A DNA stretch of 64,000 bases, from contig OY726559.1 of assembly GCA_963383645.1 (NCBI GenBank), forward strand, positions 111,207,314 through 111,271,313, read 5' to 3'. The notes under the pieces are model-generated. The model saw only the letters and a list, made by a program, of their open reading frames with translations, did no database searches and was not told the origin of the DNA. The translations under genes were made by a program, and so were the position numbers. The stretch comes from Muscardinus avellanarius (lineage: Eukaryota > Chordata > Mammalia > Rodentia > Gliridae). This document shows positions 33,255 to 43,823 of this stretch, in pieces. Within the stretch, counting starts at the first letter, position 1. The number at the start of each line of letters is the position of its first letter.

Positions 33255-33269
33255 AGAAATAGTGAGGAG

Positions 33270-33464
33270 GTGGGCGTGGTGGCGCACGCTTGTAAACCCA
33301 GCGCTTGGGAGGCGGAGACAGGAGGATTGCGCAGGTTCAAAGCCAGCCTCAGCTACTTAGTGAGGCTCTCAGCAACTTAGTGAGACCCTGTTTCCAAATA
33401 AAATATAAAATAGGTCTGGAGTATAGCCCAGAGGTAGAAAAGCCCCTGCGTTCCACCCCCAGTA

Positions 33465-33503
<39 letters not shown>

Positions 33504-33504
33504 A
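33270..33504 (+). mobile_element. B1-dID SINE, hybrid subtype, (CA)n tail
   Basis: Long linker but an ID head of the S type ('ataggtctggagtatagcc') and an ID end of the L type ('agcccctgcgttccaccccc'). Inserted in old L1 with a 15-bp duplication differing at one base (33255-33269 and 33505-33519). Confidence 0.93.
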
Positions 33505-33519
33505 AGAAATAGCGAGGAG

Positions 33520-33672
33520 ATATTTGTTCTTGCTCATAAATGATCCTAGATCAACTGATTATCCAAATAGAAAAATGGCACTCAATTCTGACCTCAGAAT
33601 AAATTTCAGGTGGCATGGATATGGAAACAGGCTAGACAAAATGATAATTATTTTGCACCAATTAAAAAAAAA
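33520..33672 (+). mobile_element. L1 ORF2 fragment, part 2
   Basis: Continuation of the 32965 fragment: 'tcaactgattatccaaatag', 'actcaattctgacctcag', 'tggatatggaaacaggctag'. Confidence 0.65.
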
Positions 33673-33917
33673 GAGCCAGGCATGGTGGTGTGCACTTGTA
33701 ATCCCAGTATTCCGGACGCTGAGGCAGGAGGATCGTGGTTCTGAGCCAGCCTCAGCTACATAGTGAGGCCCTTTGCAACTCACCGAGACCTTGTTTCAAA
33801 ATAAAGAATCAAAAATAGGGCTGACGGTGTAGCTCGGAAGTAGAATGCCCCTGGGTTCTATCTCTAGTACTGCAAAATAAATAAATTAAAAAAAATAAAA
33901 ATAAATAAATAAAAACA
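33673..33917 (+). mobile_element. B1-dID SINE, (AAAT)n tail
   Basis: Complete L-type dimer with degenerate AAATA tail. Confidence 0.88.
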
Positions 33918-34026
33918 TTGACGACTAGGTTTATTAGTAAAGCTATTTTACCGTAGATCTCAAAAAAATAATAACTATTTAGGAAGATCACACAGGAGGA
34001 CAGTTTCATGGCCTTGGAAGGAGAGA
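33918..34026 (+). mobile_element. L1 ORF2 fragment, part 3
   Basis: Short remnant that appears to continue the old L1 between SINEs; continuation after 34227 reads 'attttgtaaacaggatactc', as in the late part of ORF2. Confidence 0.45.
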
Positions 34027-34226
34027 TTTTTTTTTTTTTTGGTGGTACTGGGGATGGAACTCAGGGGCCTTCTACCTTCTGGCTACACTCCCAGACCCAT
34101 TTTATTTATTTTTTATTTGGAAACCAGGTCTCTTAAGCCAGCAGAGGCTGGCTTTGAACCTGCCTGATCCTCCTGTCTCAGCCTCCCAAGCGCGGGGATT
34201 ACAAGCGTGCGCCACCACGCCCAGCT
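34027..34226 (-). mobile_element. B1-dID SINE, short-linker type
   Basis: S-type dimer in reverse. Imperfect flanks 'cttggaaggagagatt' (34013) and 'cttggagggagagagatt' (34225). Confidence 0.92.
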
Positions 34227-34324
34227 TGGAGGGAGAGAGATTTTGTAAACAGGATACTCAAAGCCCTAACGTGAAGAAAGGATGGACGCTAATATAAAAA
34301 ATTCATCAGGAGACAGCACGAGGG
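34227..34324 (+). mobile_element. L1 ORF2 fragment, part 4
   Basis: Last piece of the same decayed L1 before the next SINE. Confidence 0.45.
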
Positions 34325-34527
34325 AGCCTGGCATGGTACTACACGCCTATCATCCCAGTACTTGGGAGGCTGAGACAGGAGGATCCTGGCTTTAAGGACA
34401 GCCTCAGCCACTTAGCAAGACCTGATTTCAACATAAAAAAAAAAAAAAACAAACAAAAAAGTTCTGGGGTGTAGCTTGGAGGTAAAATATGCCTGGTTTT
34501 GCTTAATCCCCAGTACCACAAAATAAG

Positions 34528-34566
<39 letters not shown>

Positions 34567-34568
34567 AT
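34325..34568 (+). mobile_element. B1-dID SINE, old, (AAAT)n tail
   Basis: Complete dimer with ID half 'gttctggggtgtagcttgg' and a 45-bp (AAAT)n tail. Confidence 0.87.
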
Positions 34569-35079
34569 ATTGTAGTGACATTGCAGCTAGGCTTAAATGT
34601 ATTTATTTTTGTAACGTACTTAGAACAAAACATGAAGTAAATGTTAGTTTTTATTGTGACTCCCAAATCTACATTTCTAATTTTGTTTTCTTCCTTCAGT
34701 GGTAACTCTGCATATCCTGACGCATCATGAATATTTCCCTTAACAATTTTATGAATTAATTAATTTCATTTATTCACTAAAAATATACTTTGCCGAGTGT
34801 CTATTATACTAGTCCATGACCCCAGCTGTAGTAGTCTTCACCACTTCTCTTGTCTTCTTAACCTTTTAGAAACTAAATTTTTACCCAATCTTTCTCCTAG
34901 TAATTCTTCCCTACCCTCCTAAATAAGTTTTTTATTCCTAACATTTCTGTTAGTATCACTGTCTCACTATTTTTCTGGTAACAATTCAATAATAACTATA
35001 ATCGTTTGTGGAGTCTTACATTTTATTAGACATTTTCACATATGCAATACTAAATACTAAGTGATAAATTTGTCAAAGG
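34569..35079. other. Unassigned AT-rich sequence
   Basis: No feature recognised; the last ten bases before 35090 are a SINE target-site copy. Confidence 0.3.
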
Positions 35080-35089
35080 CAGGATTAGT

Positions 35090-35284
35090 CTTTTTTTTTT
35101 TTTTGGTGGTACTGGGGTTCCTGGAAACCCTTCTACCCCCAGGCTACACTCCCAGACCTATTTTACACTTTTTAATTTGGAAACAGGGTCTCTTAAGCCA
35201 ACGAGCTGGCTTCGAACCTGTGCAATCCTCCTATCTCCGCCTTCAGAGCGCGGGGATTACAAGCGTGCGCCACCACGCCCGGCT
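35090..35284 (-). mobile_element. B1-dID SINE, short-linker, young
   Basis: S-type dimer with a perfect 10-bp duplication 'caggattagt' at 35080-35089 and 35285-35294. Confidence 0.95.
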
Positions 35285-35353
35285 CAGGATTAGTAATTTT
35301 ATTTAATAGACCCAGTTCTATAACTTATAACAAGTGATCAAGAAATGCTCGGA

Positions 35354-35545
35354 GCCGGGCGTGGTGGCGCACGCTTGTAATCCCCGCGCTCTGGAGGCGG
35401 AGACAGGAGGATCGCGCAGGTTCGAAGCCAGCCGCACTGGCTTAAGAGACCCTGTTTCCAAATAAAATATAAAATAGGTCTGGGAGTGTAGCCCGGAGGT
35501 AGAAGTCCCCTGGGTTCCATCCCCAGTACCCCCCCCCCACAATAA
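35354..35545 (+). mobile_element. B1-dID SINE, hybrid subtype
   Basis: S-type B1 and linker, but the ID module ends in the L-type 'cccctgggttccatcccc'. A C run (35529-35538) precedes an AATAAATATA tail, unusual for this family. Faces the previous SINE, forming an inverted pair 70 bp apart. Confidence 0.92.
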
Positions 35546-36227
35546 ATATATAAATATATTTGTGTATATTAAGAAAATATAAGCAAAAATGGTCTGATGA
35601 TGCACCCTAAAAATACCACAGGGAAGAAAACTCACTGGAGTAAAAGATGGTGACAATTTCTATTTACCACAGAATCAAGACAGAAAATGCTGTGGAGCTA
35701 AAAGTAAAGCATTTTAGAAGAAAGAAAAAGGGAAGTGACAGCGGGAGGTGGAATACTAATAATCCTAGGCTGCAGAGGAGCAGGGTATTACACACCAACT
35801 CTAAGCCTGGAGGGAATCTTACCTGATAGAGAAACAAATTCAAATAGGTGAGTTAGGTAATCTCCCGTAGACATGATTTATGTCTAAATGACTCCGTGGT
35901 TAAAAACAACCCCGTAGCCACTTCTCCTGGGGTCTCTGAAAACAAATGACTTCTAAGGGGCTAGTCATGGATTGAGTAATCCCGTAAGTTATGATAATCA
36001 GACATTGGAGAAAGCATGCAACTTGAAGAAAAAAAACAAAACAAAAACAAAAACAAAGCACCCCCGCCAAATGTAGCTTGCCTCTAGGATCCGCAGCGTT
36101 TTAGAAAAAACTCCTGCTTTTGCTGTTGTCTCTTCAGTGAGTCACTCTGAGCTGCTGCAGGTCCCTTGCTGCTGGCTTCAGGCTCACCCTGGCCTGCTGG
36201 AGTACCCCTCAGGGATGACTCAGACGT
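35546..36227. other. Unassigned sequence
   Basis: No gene or repeat family recognised; A-rich run at 36030-36060. Confidence 0.3.
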
Positions 36228-36346
36228 GTCAGCATCAGCATCATCAGCATCTTCAGCATCAGCGGCAGCAGCAGCAGTGGCAGCATCAGCATCAGTATCA
36301 GTATCAGTATCATCACATCATCATCAGCATCAGCATCAGCATCAGT
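36228..36346. repeat. CAG/CAT-type trinucleotide tract
   Basis: About 120 bp of CAGCAT, CAGCAG, CAGTAT and CATCAT blocks. It reads as Ser/Ala-, Gln/His- or Ile/Ser-rich in different frames; no flanking coding signal supports an exon. Confidence 0.92.
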
Positions 36347-36425
36347 AGACGGCCACTAACCTAGGTCTGTTCTCTTCACACAAGCAAACAGAAACTTCGC
36401 TTAGAAGCATCCCTTCTAGCTGATT

Positions 36426-36633
36426 TTATTTGTTCGTTTATTCGTTTGTTTTTTGGTGGTACTGGGGATCCTGGAAACCCTTCTACCTCTGGGCTACACT
36501 CCCAGACCTATTTTTATATTTTTATTTGGAAACAGGGTCTCTTAAGCCAGCGAGGCTGGCTTCGAACCTGTGCGATCCTCCTGTCTCCGCCTCCCAAGTG
36601 CGGGGATTACAAGCGTGCGCCACCACGCCTGGC
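36426..36633 (-). mobile_element. B1-dID SINE, short-linker type
   Basis: S-type dimer with 9-bp duplication 'tagctgatt' (36417-36425 and 36634-36642). Confidence 0.94.
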
Positions 36634-36642
36634 TAGCTGATT

Positions 36643-37005
36643 GATTTTGAATCAAACATTGGCAAGCCACAGACAGCCAGCTAGACCTCGTTACACAACT
36701 AGAAGCCTCCCAACAAATCAAAAGAGTCAAATGCCAACCAAGTACTTACTTTGCTTCTAAGTTTAGCTTTTTCCGAAGGCCGCTGTTCATATCACCCACG
36801 TGGGGCTCTCCCAACATCTACCGGCTTCCAGCATCACCCAGTGCCTGATTTGCTCTTTGTGAAATAAACTCTGGTGACTTCTCTTGTCTAGTATTTTTTT
36901 TCTTTTACTTTTAGCCCATGTGACAGACAAAAATGAAATTCCAAAGGGAAAAAGCCCCTGTGATCGATTCGCAAGAGAAACTCGTACAAGCGTGAAGTCA
37001 AGGTA
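36643..37005. other. Unassigned sequence
   Basis: Contains 'gaaataaactctggtgac' near 36862, an AATAAA signal. Together with the next feature this might be ERV-derived, but that is not shown. Confidence 0.3.
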
Positions 37006-37472
37006 TGCTGCTTAATGGATTGGGAAGTACGAATCCTAATCCTAACTATCGGGGCTCAGCCAGGGGACTTTCACCGATTGCTGGAGAACTGGTTGTTACC
37101 TGGAGGATATTCACCGGTTGCGGCAGCAGGATATTATATCAATGGTGCAGGCTTCCGTCGCTTACCAATGGGAGAACTCTGTCTGTGAGCATCTGACCGG
37201 CATCTTGAGGAACAGCCCAGCCCAGTGGCTACCAGGGAGTGCCCTGCCCGAGCCAGCGGTCAGCCTCATAGATGGCAGAGTGGAGCTCAGAGAGTGTTGA
37301 CAGCTTGTTGCTGTGGCTTATATACAGTTTGTCCTTGTGTGGCTTAGGCCAATCAGAGAGCATGCTTGTCTGATATGGTGCGTTCTGCATGGACAGATAG
37401 TCTTCTGATAGAGTGTCCCTGGCTGAGGCTGGCACCAGATTGTATCTTCACGACAAGTTCACTCAAATGGGA
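37006..37472 (-). mobile_element. Candidate solo LTR
   Basis: A 467-bp block flanked by 'aaggta' (37000-37005 and 37473-37478), a 6-bp duplication as left by some ERV classes. On the minus strand it ends in CA and has an ATTGG box (37349-37353) 25 bp upstream of TATATAAG (37317-37324), a promoter-like arrangement. Against: the minus-strand 5' terminus is TC, not TG, and no AATAAA lies after the TATA box. It could also be an unrelated promoter. Confidence 0.42.
37317..37353 (-). promoter_or_regulatory. TATA and inverted CCAAT boxes
   Basis: TATATAAG and, upstream, ATTGG on the minus strand within the candidate LTR. Function inferred from motif and spacing only. Confidence 0.4.
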
Positions 37473-37750
37473 AAGGTATCACTCAGAAAAAAAATGATAA
37501 TATTGGATATCATTCCTAACACTCATACTTGTGCCAATGAATATTATTCCTAAGAGCTCTCAGCCTCCCCTTCTTGGCCCTAAAGGTGGGCTCCATGACT
37601 TCCCACCTGGAGCCTGGGCCCCCGCAGGGCTCCTGGGCCCCCTTGGGTGTCAGGTGAGAAGCTGAGCAGGGTTTCTTTGGGGGTATTTCTCTGTACTCAG
37701 TCCCCTGGCTCTGGGTCTCTATGTGGCAATCCCATTTGATCATTGTAATG
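37473..37750. other. Unassigned sequence
   Basis: No feature recognised. Confidence 0.3.
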
Positions 37751-37804
<54 letters not shown>

Positions 37805-38003
37805 CAGTATTAGGATGGAACCCAGGGGCACTCTACCTCCAAACTACACCCCTAGCCCTATTTTATCTTCTTTATTTTGAAACAGGGTCTCCCTGAGTTG
37901 CAAAGAGCCTCACTAAGTAGCTGAGGCTCTCTGCAAACCGCAATCCTCCTGTTTCAGCCTCCCAAGCACAGGGATTACAAGCATGTGATTCCATGTGCAG
38001 CTG
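37751..38003 (-). mobile_element. B1-dID SINE with (CT)n tract
   Basis: Complete dimer body 37804-38003. The (CT)26 at 37751-37803 is (AG)n in the tail position on the minus strand. Confidence 0.88.
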
Positions 38004-38105
38004 AGCTTCTGTTCTTTTGTTCCACCCTGAGCCCCACCCAGAGGCCTGGGCTCCTTGCCCCTCCCACTATCCAGCCTGCCTTTCTACTTCTGTTTTTTTT
38101 TTTTT

Positions 38106-38563
38106 AATTTTTTATTGGTGCACTGTAGTCATACGCCTTAATGGGGTACAAGATGGCGGAGGCATATGGGCACACATCGCTCATCCAGCCCTTCCCCAAT
38201 TCCGGCCCCATTCCCTCCTCCTCCCTCCTTGTCATGTTTGGCTTACTAATTGACACTGATATGTTTGTTAAAATACATCATGTGCATACTTCTGTTTGTT
38301 TATTTTTATTTGGTGCATTGTAACTCTGATGTCGTATTGGGAGTTAGAGTGTCAGAGAGATGCACGCACATAGTCCTGGGGGCCCTCCCAGTAGGGTCCC
38401 TCTCTCCTTCCTCCCTATCCCTGCGCCTGTCTTTCAGATTGGAATTGGCAGATTTATGATGCTTCATGGCATCGTTTATACTGTTAGACTCTCTAAGACT
38501 TCATCTCCCATCCTGACCCCCTCACTTACTCCCTGGAGCCTGGGCTCATCTATCTTTCTGAAT

Positions 38564-38621
<58 letters not shown>

Positions 38622-38925
38622 ACCTCTCCTCGTTTTGTGAGACTGGCTGTACTTAGTATGATATTCTCAATCTCCTTTTGCAGGAAAACACATCCTGCAA
38701 AAGGTGAGATTTGGTTCTCCTTTACAGCAGAGTAAAATTCCACTGTGTGTCCACGCCAAGGTTTTGTGGTCCACTCATCTGTGGACGGGGACCTAGGCTG
38801 GTTCCATAATTTGGCTATTGTAAATGGTGCTGCATAAACACAGATATGCAAGTGTTTTAATGTTCTGGTTTTATTTCCTTTGGGAAGATGCCCAGGAGCG
38901 CGATGGCTGGCTGCATGGTTCCGTC
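38106..38925 (-). mobile_element. 5'-truncated L1 3' end, different L1 lineage
   Basis: Left: 3' UTR with a G-poor 'tttttattggtgcactgtag' end, seemingly partly duplicated ('tttatttggtgcattgtaac' at 38306). Right: ORF2 C-terminus on the minus strand ('[16 protein letters not shown]', 'EFYSAVKENQI'). A (TC)n tract at 38569-38616 lies inside. The 3' UTR differs from that of the full-length copy. Confidence 0.85.
38674..38704. repeat. Perfect inverted repeat in L1 fragment
   Basis: Arms 'ccttttgcagga' and 'tcctgcaaaagg' (12 bp) around a 7-nt spacer. The second arm may be a templated local copy of the first. Confidence 0.95.
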
Positions 38926-39547
38926 CCCGGGCTTCTGAGAACCCTGCACACTGGCTTTGTTTTCCTTAGTGACCTTCACACAGCTATTCTCCCTTCCCCT
39001 TCTACTTTCTGTCTCCTACACCTGCCTGGGGAGGCCCTGCCTTCTTGTTTTCCTCAGTCCGGCTTCTGTTTTGCTCCCGTGACACGACATCACAGACATG
39101 ATTGTCCTGTAACATTCGCCGAGACGAAGCCATCCCTTCTAGTCACTATACGCGTCATGGAGGACGTCTTTAAACACCAAAACAATAAAGCTTAAGTTAA
39201 TGAGTGAATCAATGAATGAATCAACGAATCAGTTTCCCTTTCTGACTTCTGGTCCCTGTGACCTGTTTTGTCGCATTCTTTGCCTAAGAACAGGCCCCTG
39301 GGCTCCTGGGTGTGCAAATCCCAGCCCAGGATGTCCTGTCCGTGCATGGGTGCGCGCTGTACCCCTCATCTCAAGTCACTGGTGCTCTGAGCTGAGACCA
39401 AAACCTGTTTTACCGTTCATTTCAGGTTCCCAGGCACGCTACAGTGGCCCCTCAGTGCCTCTCTGGCTCTTCTGGCTGCGTCCAGAGCAGTGTACTTCCC
39501 ACAGTGTGATTCTCAGGAGCCCTAAATAAAGATACCCGAGGTTCCTA
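38926..39547. other. Unassigned sequence
   Basis: Locally GC-rich with a plus-strand frame ending at 39195 that has no recognised domain; it begins inside the L1 fragment, so is not a gene. Confidence 0.3.
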
Positions 39548-39765
39548 GCCAGGTGCAGTGGTGCATGCCTGTATTCCCAGTACTTGGAGAGGCTGAGACA
39601 GGGGGATTGCAGGTTAGAGGCCAGCCTCAGCAATTTAGGGAGTCCTTCAGCAACTTAACTAGTCCCTGTTTCAAAATTAAGATTAAGTTTTAAAAAGGGC
39701 TGGGGATATAGCTCGGAGGTAGAATGCCCTGGGTTCAATCCCCAGTACTAAAACCAAAACGAAGC
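39548..39765 (+). mobile_element. B1-dID SINE, old
   Basis: Complete L-type dimer; ID half 'gggctggggatatagctcgg'. Confidence 0.88.
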
Positions 39766-40050
39766 ACCGCAACTCCCCTTCCAAAAAGAAAAGAAATGGG
39801 GGAAAAAAAAAAAAAAACCACCCAGGATTCTTATTAGGAGTGAAAATTCTAGGTTCTTCACTTTTAGAAATTCAGATTATCTATGGCTATTCAGGGCTGG
39901 CTTCATGAGCATGTGACCTGGGAGTTGCTCCTGCCCCTGTGTTCAGGAGGGCCCTGCGCCTAGTCACAGGCACTGCTGATGCAGCCTGAGCATTTGGATA
40001 ATTTTCGTTTTGCTCTGGGTCATCAAAATGATGCTGCTGGGACTGTCCTG
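39766..40050. other. Unassigned sequence
   Basis: A 15-nt A run at 39803-39818, otherwise nothing recognised. Confidence 0.3.
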
Positions 40051-40154
40051 AGCGTGTGTGTGTGTGTTGTATGATGTGTGGTGTGTGTGTATGTGTGCAT
40101 GATGTATGTATGTGTGTGTGATATGTGGTATCTGTGTGTTGTATATGTTGTGTG

Positions 40155-40190
<36 letters not shown>
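40051..40190. repeat. Degenerate (TG)n tract
   Basis: About 140 bp of TG with TATG/GATG variants; pure (TG)n at 40155-40189. Confidence 0.93.
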
Positions 40191-40271
40191 TTGAGGACAG
40201 TGTCATAATCCTCCACCTGGAAGGAACAAGCATTCCCTAGCTTTTATGATTTTCAAGAGAACTCCCAGGAA

Positions 40272-40440
40272 TCTGGGCAGGAAGTGGCGTATGCCTGGCA
40301 TCCTGGCTAATCTGGAGGCTGAGGCTGGAGGATCCCATTTGCATAAATAAATAAAAGAACAAAAAAGGCTGGGTGTGGCTCAGGGGTAGAGAGCCCAGGA
40401 CATCCCCCAGCACCACACACAACACAACAAAACTACCACA
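40272..40440 (+). mobile_element. Degraded B1-ID SINE
   Basis: Shortened B1 ('ggcaggaagtggcgtatgcc') joined to an ID module ('ggctgggtgtggctcagggg') with most of the linker lost; tail CA-rich. Confidence 0.65.
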
Positions 40441-40450
40441 GAGAGTTTTG

Positions 40451-40640
40451 CTTTTTTTGTGTGGCACTGGGGTTCCTGGAAGCCCTTCTACCTCCGGGCT
40501 ACTCTCTCAGACCTACTTTTTATATTTTTATTTGGAAACAGGGTCTCTTAAGCTAGCACGGCTGGCTTCGAACCTGTGTGATCCTCCTGTCTCTGCCTCC
40601 CAAGCGCGGGGATTACAAGAGTGCGCCACCACGTCCGGCT
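40451..40640 (-). mobile_element. B1-dID SINE, short-linker type
   Basis: S-type dimer close to consensus, directly abutting the degraded SINE in opposite orientation. Confidence 0.92.
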
Positions 40641-40742
40641 AAAAAATAAAAGTAAATTTCTAATGTTGGTGAGAATATGAGAAAAAGAATAGTCTCATTT
40701 ATTACCTGTGGTAATGTGATTTTTCAGAGTGAAGCTTAATTT

Positions 40743-40746
<4 letters not shown>

Positions 40747-40791
<45 letters not shown>
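40747..40791. repeat. (CT)n microsatellite
   Basis: Twenty-two units, not next to a SINE tail. Confidence 0.95.
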
Positions 40792-40799
<8 letters not shown>

Positions 40800-41133
40800 C
40801 TCTTTTTGGACTTGAAATTTAAAAATCTTAATACATTATTTGCCCATATCTTTGCTCTTAGAGCTATTTATTTGGTGTTGACTTTTATTGGTTTTATTTC
40901 TAAATTTTATTCCCATTAAGCAAATGCACACCATGTTTAAAAATCACACAGTACTAACATGTTTTAAGATTAAAACCCAGCAATTTCCTGCTTTTTCCTC
41001 CTCGTCTCTAAGCTCTGCTTCGACGGTCAAGAATCATCGAAACGATTCTTTTAGTTTTGTCTACTTCTCTACTTCTTTTCATGATTTAGCAGATGTAAGT
41101 GACATGTTAACTTCCGTTAGAGTACAAATGATT
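40792..41133. other. Unassigned sequence
   Basis: No feature recognised. Confidence 0.3.
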
Positions 41134-41352
41134 TAATTTTTTTTCTGTGTATATGGTACTGGGGATGGAACTCAGAGTCATTCTACCTCTGAGCTACACC
41201 CCCAGCCCTATTATTTATTCTTTATTTGGAAACAGGGTCTCATCAGGTTGCAGAGGGCCTCACTAAGTAGCTGGGGCTGGCTGCAAATTTGCGATCCTCC
41301 TTCTCATCCTCCCAAGTACTGGGGTCACAAGCGTGCACCACTGCACCTGGCT
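41134..41352 (-). mobile_element. B1-dID SINE, long-linker type
   Basis: Complete dimer, moderately diverged. Confidence 0.86.
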
Positions 41353-42113
41353 GGCATTCTCTATAGGCCAATCCTTCCATTACAGAGAAAAGGCTAAATA
41401 CATGTGACTAAATATACATAGGTAGCCAAATAATTATATATTGTCATATTTTGGTGTTCTCTGCTCCTCCATATTTTTTCTTTTCTTGGAGGAAAAGGAA
41501 TGACCCAGGCTCAGGAAAGGCAAACCACCGGTGCTACAAGCACCTGGGCCCTCTGCAAGTGAAGACTTACCATGCAGTGCTCAGGCATGAACTGGACATC
41601 CGCACCTCCCTCCCAGCAGGGCCATCACTACTGGGTCTCCATTGAAGATTATTCTCTGCTGCCTTCTAAATCGACAAGCTGCTCCTTACTGTGGATGCTA
41701 ATTGGGCCACACAGGATGGCCCAGGCCATGCCCTCGCCAATGTTCAGAGGGTCCCATGGATGCAGGACTGGAAAGATGCGGCCTCGGGCCAAGGCCGGGG
41801 ACCCTGCATTTTGCTCCTGGTGGGCTGTGCAGGATGAACTCAAGACTTTTGTCAGGCCTGACACCTCCTTGGGTCCTTGTTCCTCACCTGCGGCTTGGGG
41901 GCCGGATTCTAGATGTTTCCCAGAGGCACAGGGTTTGGAGACTATTTCTAGATGTCTCAAGGTACCTGGAGATGGAACTGTAGTGGGTTGGGGTTGGGGG
42001 AGAGGCTCGGTCAAGAGAAGAGAGGGCAGAGAGAAGGGGTTAGTGATTTTTTTGTTCTCCGATCATATAGGTGCCGAATAGGAACAGGTCTAAATAACAA
42101 ATTTTACAGTTCT
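41353..42113. other. Unassigned sequence
   Basis: Three overlapping frames (for example 41572-42081, 169 codons) show no domain or bias toward one frame, so no gene is called. Confidence 0.3.
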
Positions 42114-42308
42114 GCCAGGTGTGGTGGCTTATACTTGTAATCCCAGCATTTGGGAGGCTGAGACAGGAATATCATGGTTCATGGCCAGCCTCTGCTACTT
42201 GGTGAGGCCCTTTGCAGCTCAGTGAGACAGTGAGACTGTTTCAAAATAAAGAAAAAATAGGGCAGGAGGTACAGCTTGAAGGTCAAATCGCCCTGGGTTC
42301 CATCCCCA

Positions 42309-42361
<53 letters not shown>

Positions 42362-42505
42362 CTGGTGGTGTAGCTCAGAGGTAGAATGCCCCTGGGTTTC
42401 ATCCCCAGTACCACAAAAAACAAACAAACCAACCAAATACACATAAAACACAGGGCTGGGGGTGTAGCTGGGAGATAGAATGCCCCTGGGATTAATCTTA
42501 AGAAA
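42114..42505 (+). mobile_element. B1-dID SINE with three ID modules
   Basis: B1 42114-42240; ID modules at 42258-42308, 42360-42415 and 42453-42500. (CA)n (42309-42359) separates the first two, a CAAA/CCAA spacer the last two. Each module starts near 'ggYtgg.ggtgtagctY'. The third ends in 'gggattaatcttaag' and lacks 'CCCCAGTACC'. Confidence 0.9.
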
Positions 42506-42533
42506 AAGAGGGTGAGGGGATCCACATAACTCT

Positions 42534-42795
42534 GCTGGGCATGGGGGCAGACTTTGTAATTCCAGTACTTGGGAAGCTAAGAGGAGGGTGGACCGCAGGT
42601 TCAAGACCAGCCTCTGTAACTTAGTGAGACCTTGTCTCAAAACAAAAAATAAAGTAGGGTTGGGGGTATAGTGCAGAGGTCGAATGCCCCTGGATTTCAT
42701 CCCCAGATTCACATACAAAACAGGGCTGGGGATGTAGCTCAGAGGTATAATGCCCCTGGGTTCAAACCCTAGTACCACACACACACACATACAAA
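42534..42795 (+). mobile_element. B1-dID SINE with two ID modules
   Basis: B1 starts 'gctgggcatgggggcag'; ID modules at 42655-42708 and 42722-42779 are only 13 bp apart; ends in a short (CA)n. Confidence 0.9.
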
Positions 42796-42971
42796 ATTAC
42801 GGTTTCTCAATTTCCCCCTCTTTCCTGAAAACCTGTTTGGGCAAGTTTTTTCCTGCCTAAATGAGAGCAAAGTATTCTTGCCGATGTACGCGGAGCTCTG
42901 TGTCAGTCTGGTGGACAACCAGTTCTCACTCATGGCCCAACCATATTATTTTTTAAAAAATCTTTATTAAT

Positions 42972-43184
42972 TGTTTTTGTGTTGTGTGGTACTGGGGATT
43001 GAACTCAGGAGTTTTCTACCTCTGAGCCACACTCCCAGTCCTATTTTATTTTTTATTTGGAAGCAGGGTCTTGCTAAGTGACTGAGGGGCTTGCTAAGTG
43101 GTTGAGGCTGGCCTTGAACCTGCGATCCTCCCGTCTCAGTCTCCCAAATTCTGGGATTACAGGTGTGTGTTGCCACATCTGGCT
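42972..43184 (-). mobile_element. B1-dID SINE, old
   Basis: Complete dimer with repeated 'ttgctaagtg' linker blocks. Confidence 0.84.
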
Positions 43185-43690
43185 CTGCCCATATTATCGG
43201 TAGCCAAGGTTCAGTTTCATCCACGCAGTTGTTCTCACTCAACAAATGTCCATTGAGCTTCTGTGAAGTGGCAGCTCTAATCCCCTGCACACATGCACAA
43301 TACGATTTTGAAAATGTATATAAATCTCTCACTTCTAAAGGCTGGACAACATCCTTACTTGTTACAAGATGAAGTTCACGGAGAGCTAAACAATTTTACA
43401 ATCCTATTTCTGCGTAATCAGCGTATTGATCACTTTTAACACAGCTGGATGGGCATAAGCAGTTTGATTTTTCCCCCTCCCACTTCTGTTTCCAACCAGA
43501 CCTTGTAGAATTTCTATTTCCTGCTTCTGTTCACTCTTTCAGGCAGATTCCACGATGTTTCTTTCTCTTTTAATTATGAAAAATCGAGATGCCCTTATAA
43601 CTCTCTACCAGACTTGGCAAGAGTAAGAGTTGTGGCCTGTGGGATATGAAGACCAAGGAAGTCAATGGTGTGTTTGTTCTTGTGGTTTTT
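43185..43690. other. Unassigned sequence
   Basis: No gene or repeat family recognised. Confidence 0.3.
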
Positions 43691-43812
43691 TTAAGGTCTG
43701 AGGGAGGTGACAGGCCTGTCTTTAACACGTGTGCATGCTGTGTGCATGTATGTTTCTATCCCACTGAAGCCCAATGTGATGTATAATTATAATGTATGGG
43801 AAAACCTGTGCC
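43691..43812 (+). mobile_element. Retroelement 3' end fragment
   Basis: 'cccaatgtgatgtataattat' + 'aatgtatggg' resembles the terminal sequence of the composite element at 18835-18865. Interrupted on its right by an antisense L1 insertion. Confidence 0.45.
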
Positions 43813-43823
43813 TTTTTAACACA

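Noticed and set aside
36430..36640. Recurring protein-like sequence with 'WYWGSWKPFYL' and 'PPGYTPRPI' at many loci
   Set aside because: It is the translated antisense of the short-linker SINE in different frames, repeated wherever a copy lies.
41572..42081. Frame of 169 codons
   Set aside because: No domain, other frames of similar length overlap it on both strands, and no splice or promoter context is visible.
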